From assembly GCA_023429565.1 (NCBI GenBank), contig JAEZDJ010000084.1:1-22676 (forward strand): DNA of 22,676 nucleotides, given 5' to 3'. The notes under the pieces were generated by a model. It was not told the DNA's origin and did not search any database. It saw only the letters and a program-made list of their open reading frames with translations. Numbering within the stretch: position 1 is the first letter of the stretch; each line of letters begins with the position of its first letter. Shown piece after piece: positions 21,563 through 22,676 of the stretch. Source of the stretch: Actinomycetes bacterium. GTDB lineage: Bacteria > Actinomycetota > Coriobacteriia > Coriobacteriales > Eggerthellaceae. The translations under genes and the position numbers were made by a program.

Positions 21563-22676
21563 ATGGCGAAACTTTCACTGACTCGTCGCAGCTTCCTGAA
21601 GGCTGCTGCAGTGGCGGGAGCAGCAAGTTCCGTCGGCTTTGCCGCAGCGCCGTCCGCGGCGCTGGCTGAGGGTGAGGATGTCTCGGCGGGCGAGATCAAG
21701 CGTGTTCGTTCCTGCTGCCGTGCGTGCGGCAAAGTCGAGTGTGGCGTTTGGGTCACCGTTCAGGACAACAAGGTCATCAAGGTCGAGGGAGACGAGTCGA
21801 ATGCTCACAGCAGGGGGCATTGCTGTGCGAAATCGCAGTCTTCGATGCTGGCCCTGTACCATCCCGATCGGCTGCGCTATTGCATGAAGCGCACGAACCC
21901 CAAAGGAGAGAACGATCCTGGCTGGGTGCGCGTCACGTTGGGTGAAGCCTTTGACGAGGCAGGATCGAAGCTCAAGGAGATCGTTGACAAGTATGGTGGA
22001 GAGGCCAACTTCGCGATGGGCGGCACTTCGCGCGTGTGGGCCCAGCCGCCCTACGGCACGCTGAAGTCGATCTTCCCCACGCCAAACGCGCATCTGGCGT
22101 ACGAGATATGCAAGGGTCCCCGCCATTTCGGCGGCATTCTGACCGACGAGATAGGCTCTCCTTGGATGGAGGTCGAGCAGGGTCCGCTCGTATACGTGCA
22201 ATGGGGAACTGCCTCGGAGTATTCCAACTACGACTCCACCAACCGCACGGTCGTGGACTGCTCGCAGCGTTCCTACAAGCACATCCTGGTTGACCCGCGC
22301 ATGACCCCCCTGGGCAAAGAGGCCGACGTGTGGCTGCCGCTGCGCGTTGGAACCGACCTGTGCCTGTCGTTGGGCTGGCTCAAATGGATCCTCGACAACG
22401 AGGCCTATGACAACGCCTTCGTCCGCCGATGGTCGAACGGTCCCTTCCTGTGGAACCCCGAGGAGGGCGGCCGCACCGCAAAGGGCTGGTTCATGGAGAT
22501 GAACGGCGGCGTCGACATGGAGAGCCGCATTCTGACCGAGGCCGACCTCGATCCCGCCTGGGTGAACCAGTACTGGGATTACGAAGGACGTTATCAACGT
22601 TTCATCTGCTGGGACGAGAACAACAACAAGCCGACCTATTGGGATTCGGAAGCATGCCAATGGGAAGGTGAGCGAC
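21563..22676 (+). CDS. Tat-exported molybdopterin oxidoreductase, catechol-dehydroxylase/acetylene-hydratase-like (partial, 3' end cut)
   Basis: 371 codons are open to the window edge; the family is usually much longer. The twin-arginine signal LTRRSFLK (6-13) precedes a hydrophobic Ala-rich core and likely cleavage after ALA35. An iron-sulfur motif follows: Cys52-x2-Cys55-x4-Cys60 with Cys87/Cys88 downstream. Further signatures are YHPDRLRY, KRTNPKGE, GTSRVW, EICKGPRHF with Cys183 at the likely molybdenum-ligand position, VYVQWGTASEYSNYD and HILVDPRMTPLGKEAD. These strongly recall the gut Eggerthellaceae catechol dehydroxylases (Dadh, Hcdh types) and relatives rather than true DMSO reductases. 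GAGGAGGGG lies about 4 nt before the ATG. The TorD-type protein about 3.3 kb upstream is a candidate chaperone. Substrate is unknown, and the ligand assignment is from family comparison by memory. Confidence 0.9.
   Translation, partial: MAKLSLTRRSFLKAAAVAGAASSVGFAAAPSAALAEGEDVSAGEIKRVRSCCRACGKVECGVWVTVQDNKVIKVEGDESNAHSRGHCCAKSQSSMLALYHPDRLRYCMKRTNPKGENDPGWVRVTLGEAFDEAGSKLKEIVDKYGGEANFAMGGTSRVWAQPPYGTLKSIFPTPNAHLAYEICKGPRHFGGILTDEIGSPWMEVEQGPLVYVQWGTASEYSNYDSTNRTVVDCSQRSYKHILVDPRMTPLGKEADVWLPLRVGTDLCLSLGWLKWILDNEAYDNAFVRRWSNGPFLWNPEEGGRTAKGWFMEMNGGVDMESRILTEADLDPAWVNQYWDYEGRYQRFICWDENNNKPTYWDSEACQWEGER

Noticed and set aside
21575..22660. 361-codon minus-strand frame at the right end
   Set aside because: It is antisense to the Tat-dependent molybdopterin enzyme, whose signal peptide and iron-sulfur motifs are unmistakable.
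1..22676. CRISPR array, insertion sequence, rRNA or prophage genes
   Set aside because: No spaced direct repeats, transposase, rRNA or phage structural gene was seen on either strand.

Overview
The window looks like chromosomal DNA from a G+C-rich actinobacterium of class Coriobacteriia, most likely family Eggerthellaceae (Eggerthella, Slackia, Gordonibacter or a relative). Three things point there: a LuxR-type regulator fused to a 12-helix MFS-like membrane domain, a Tat-exported molybdopterin enzyme that resembles the gut Eggerthellaceae catechol dehydroxylases with a TorD chaperone nearby, and an actinobacterial PknB/FHA/PstP/RodA/PBP cluster. The genus is inference; no rRNA or other decisive marker is present.

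Left part (1-5.7 kb, all + strand): the last codons of an unidentified gene, the ribosome-assembly GTPase RsgA, a QueT-family queuosine-precursor transporter behind an extended -10 promoter and a structured ~115-nt leader, a GT2-like glycosyltransferase, and a TauE/SafE permease followed after 27 nt by a LytS-type sensor kinase with no response regulator beside it. A two-way terminator separates these from a minus-strand tRNA-Arg(CCT). The gap from 5.8 to 6.08 kb holds two large hairpins and no credible gene.

Middle part (6.08-13.84 kb, minus strand): one cell-growth and signalling operon transcribed as fhaA - fhaB - pstP - rodA::pbpA - pknB. Two FHA proteins, a PP2C phosphatase and a PASTA Ser/Thr kinase flank a peptidoglycan polymerase and transpeptidase fused into one 918-aa protein. 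The kinase carries an additional C-terminal domain after its three PASTA repeats. In this family of clusters the kinase and phosphatase set the phosphorylation state of wall-synthesis proteins, and the FHA proteins read it. A second kinase (pknA) is absent here.

Right part (14-22.7 kb): a membrane-bound LuxR regulator with GGATGAT/ATCATCC repeats upstream, and a small secreted DUF4430-like protein driven by a near-consensus promoter. Divergent from that is a + strand pair encoding an unknown, possibly tandem winged-helix protein and a TorD-type chaperone. Next come two minus-strand genes, an unknown protein with a charged helical segment and a stand-alone UvrD-like SF1 helicase with altered motifs. 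The window ends inside a divergent Tat-dependent molybdopterin oxidoreductase. The TorD protein, the LuxR regulator and this enzyme plausibly form a respiratory or dehydroxylation module, but that link is inferred from proximity and family knowledge.

The points most worth a second look are the SEDS-PBP fusion, the catechol-dehydroxylase-like enzyme, the altered helicase with its unknown neighbour, the extra domain on the PASTA kinase, and the transporter leader RNA.
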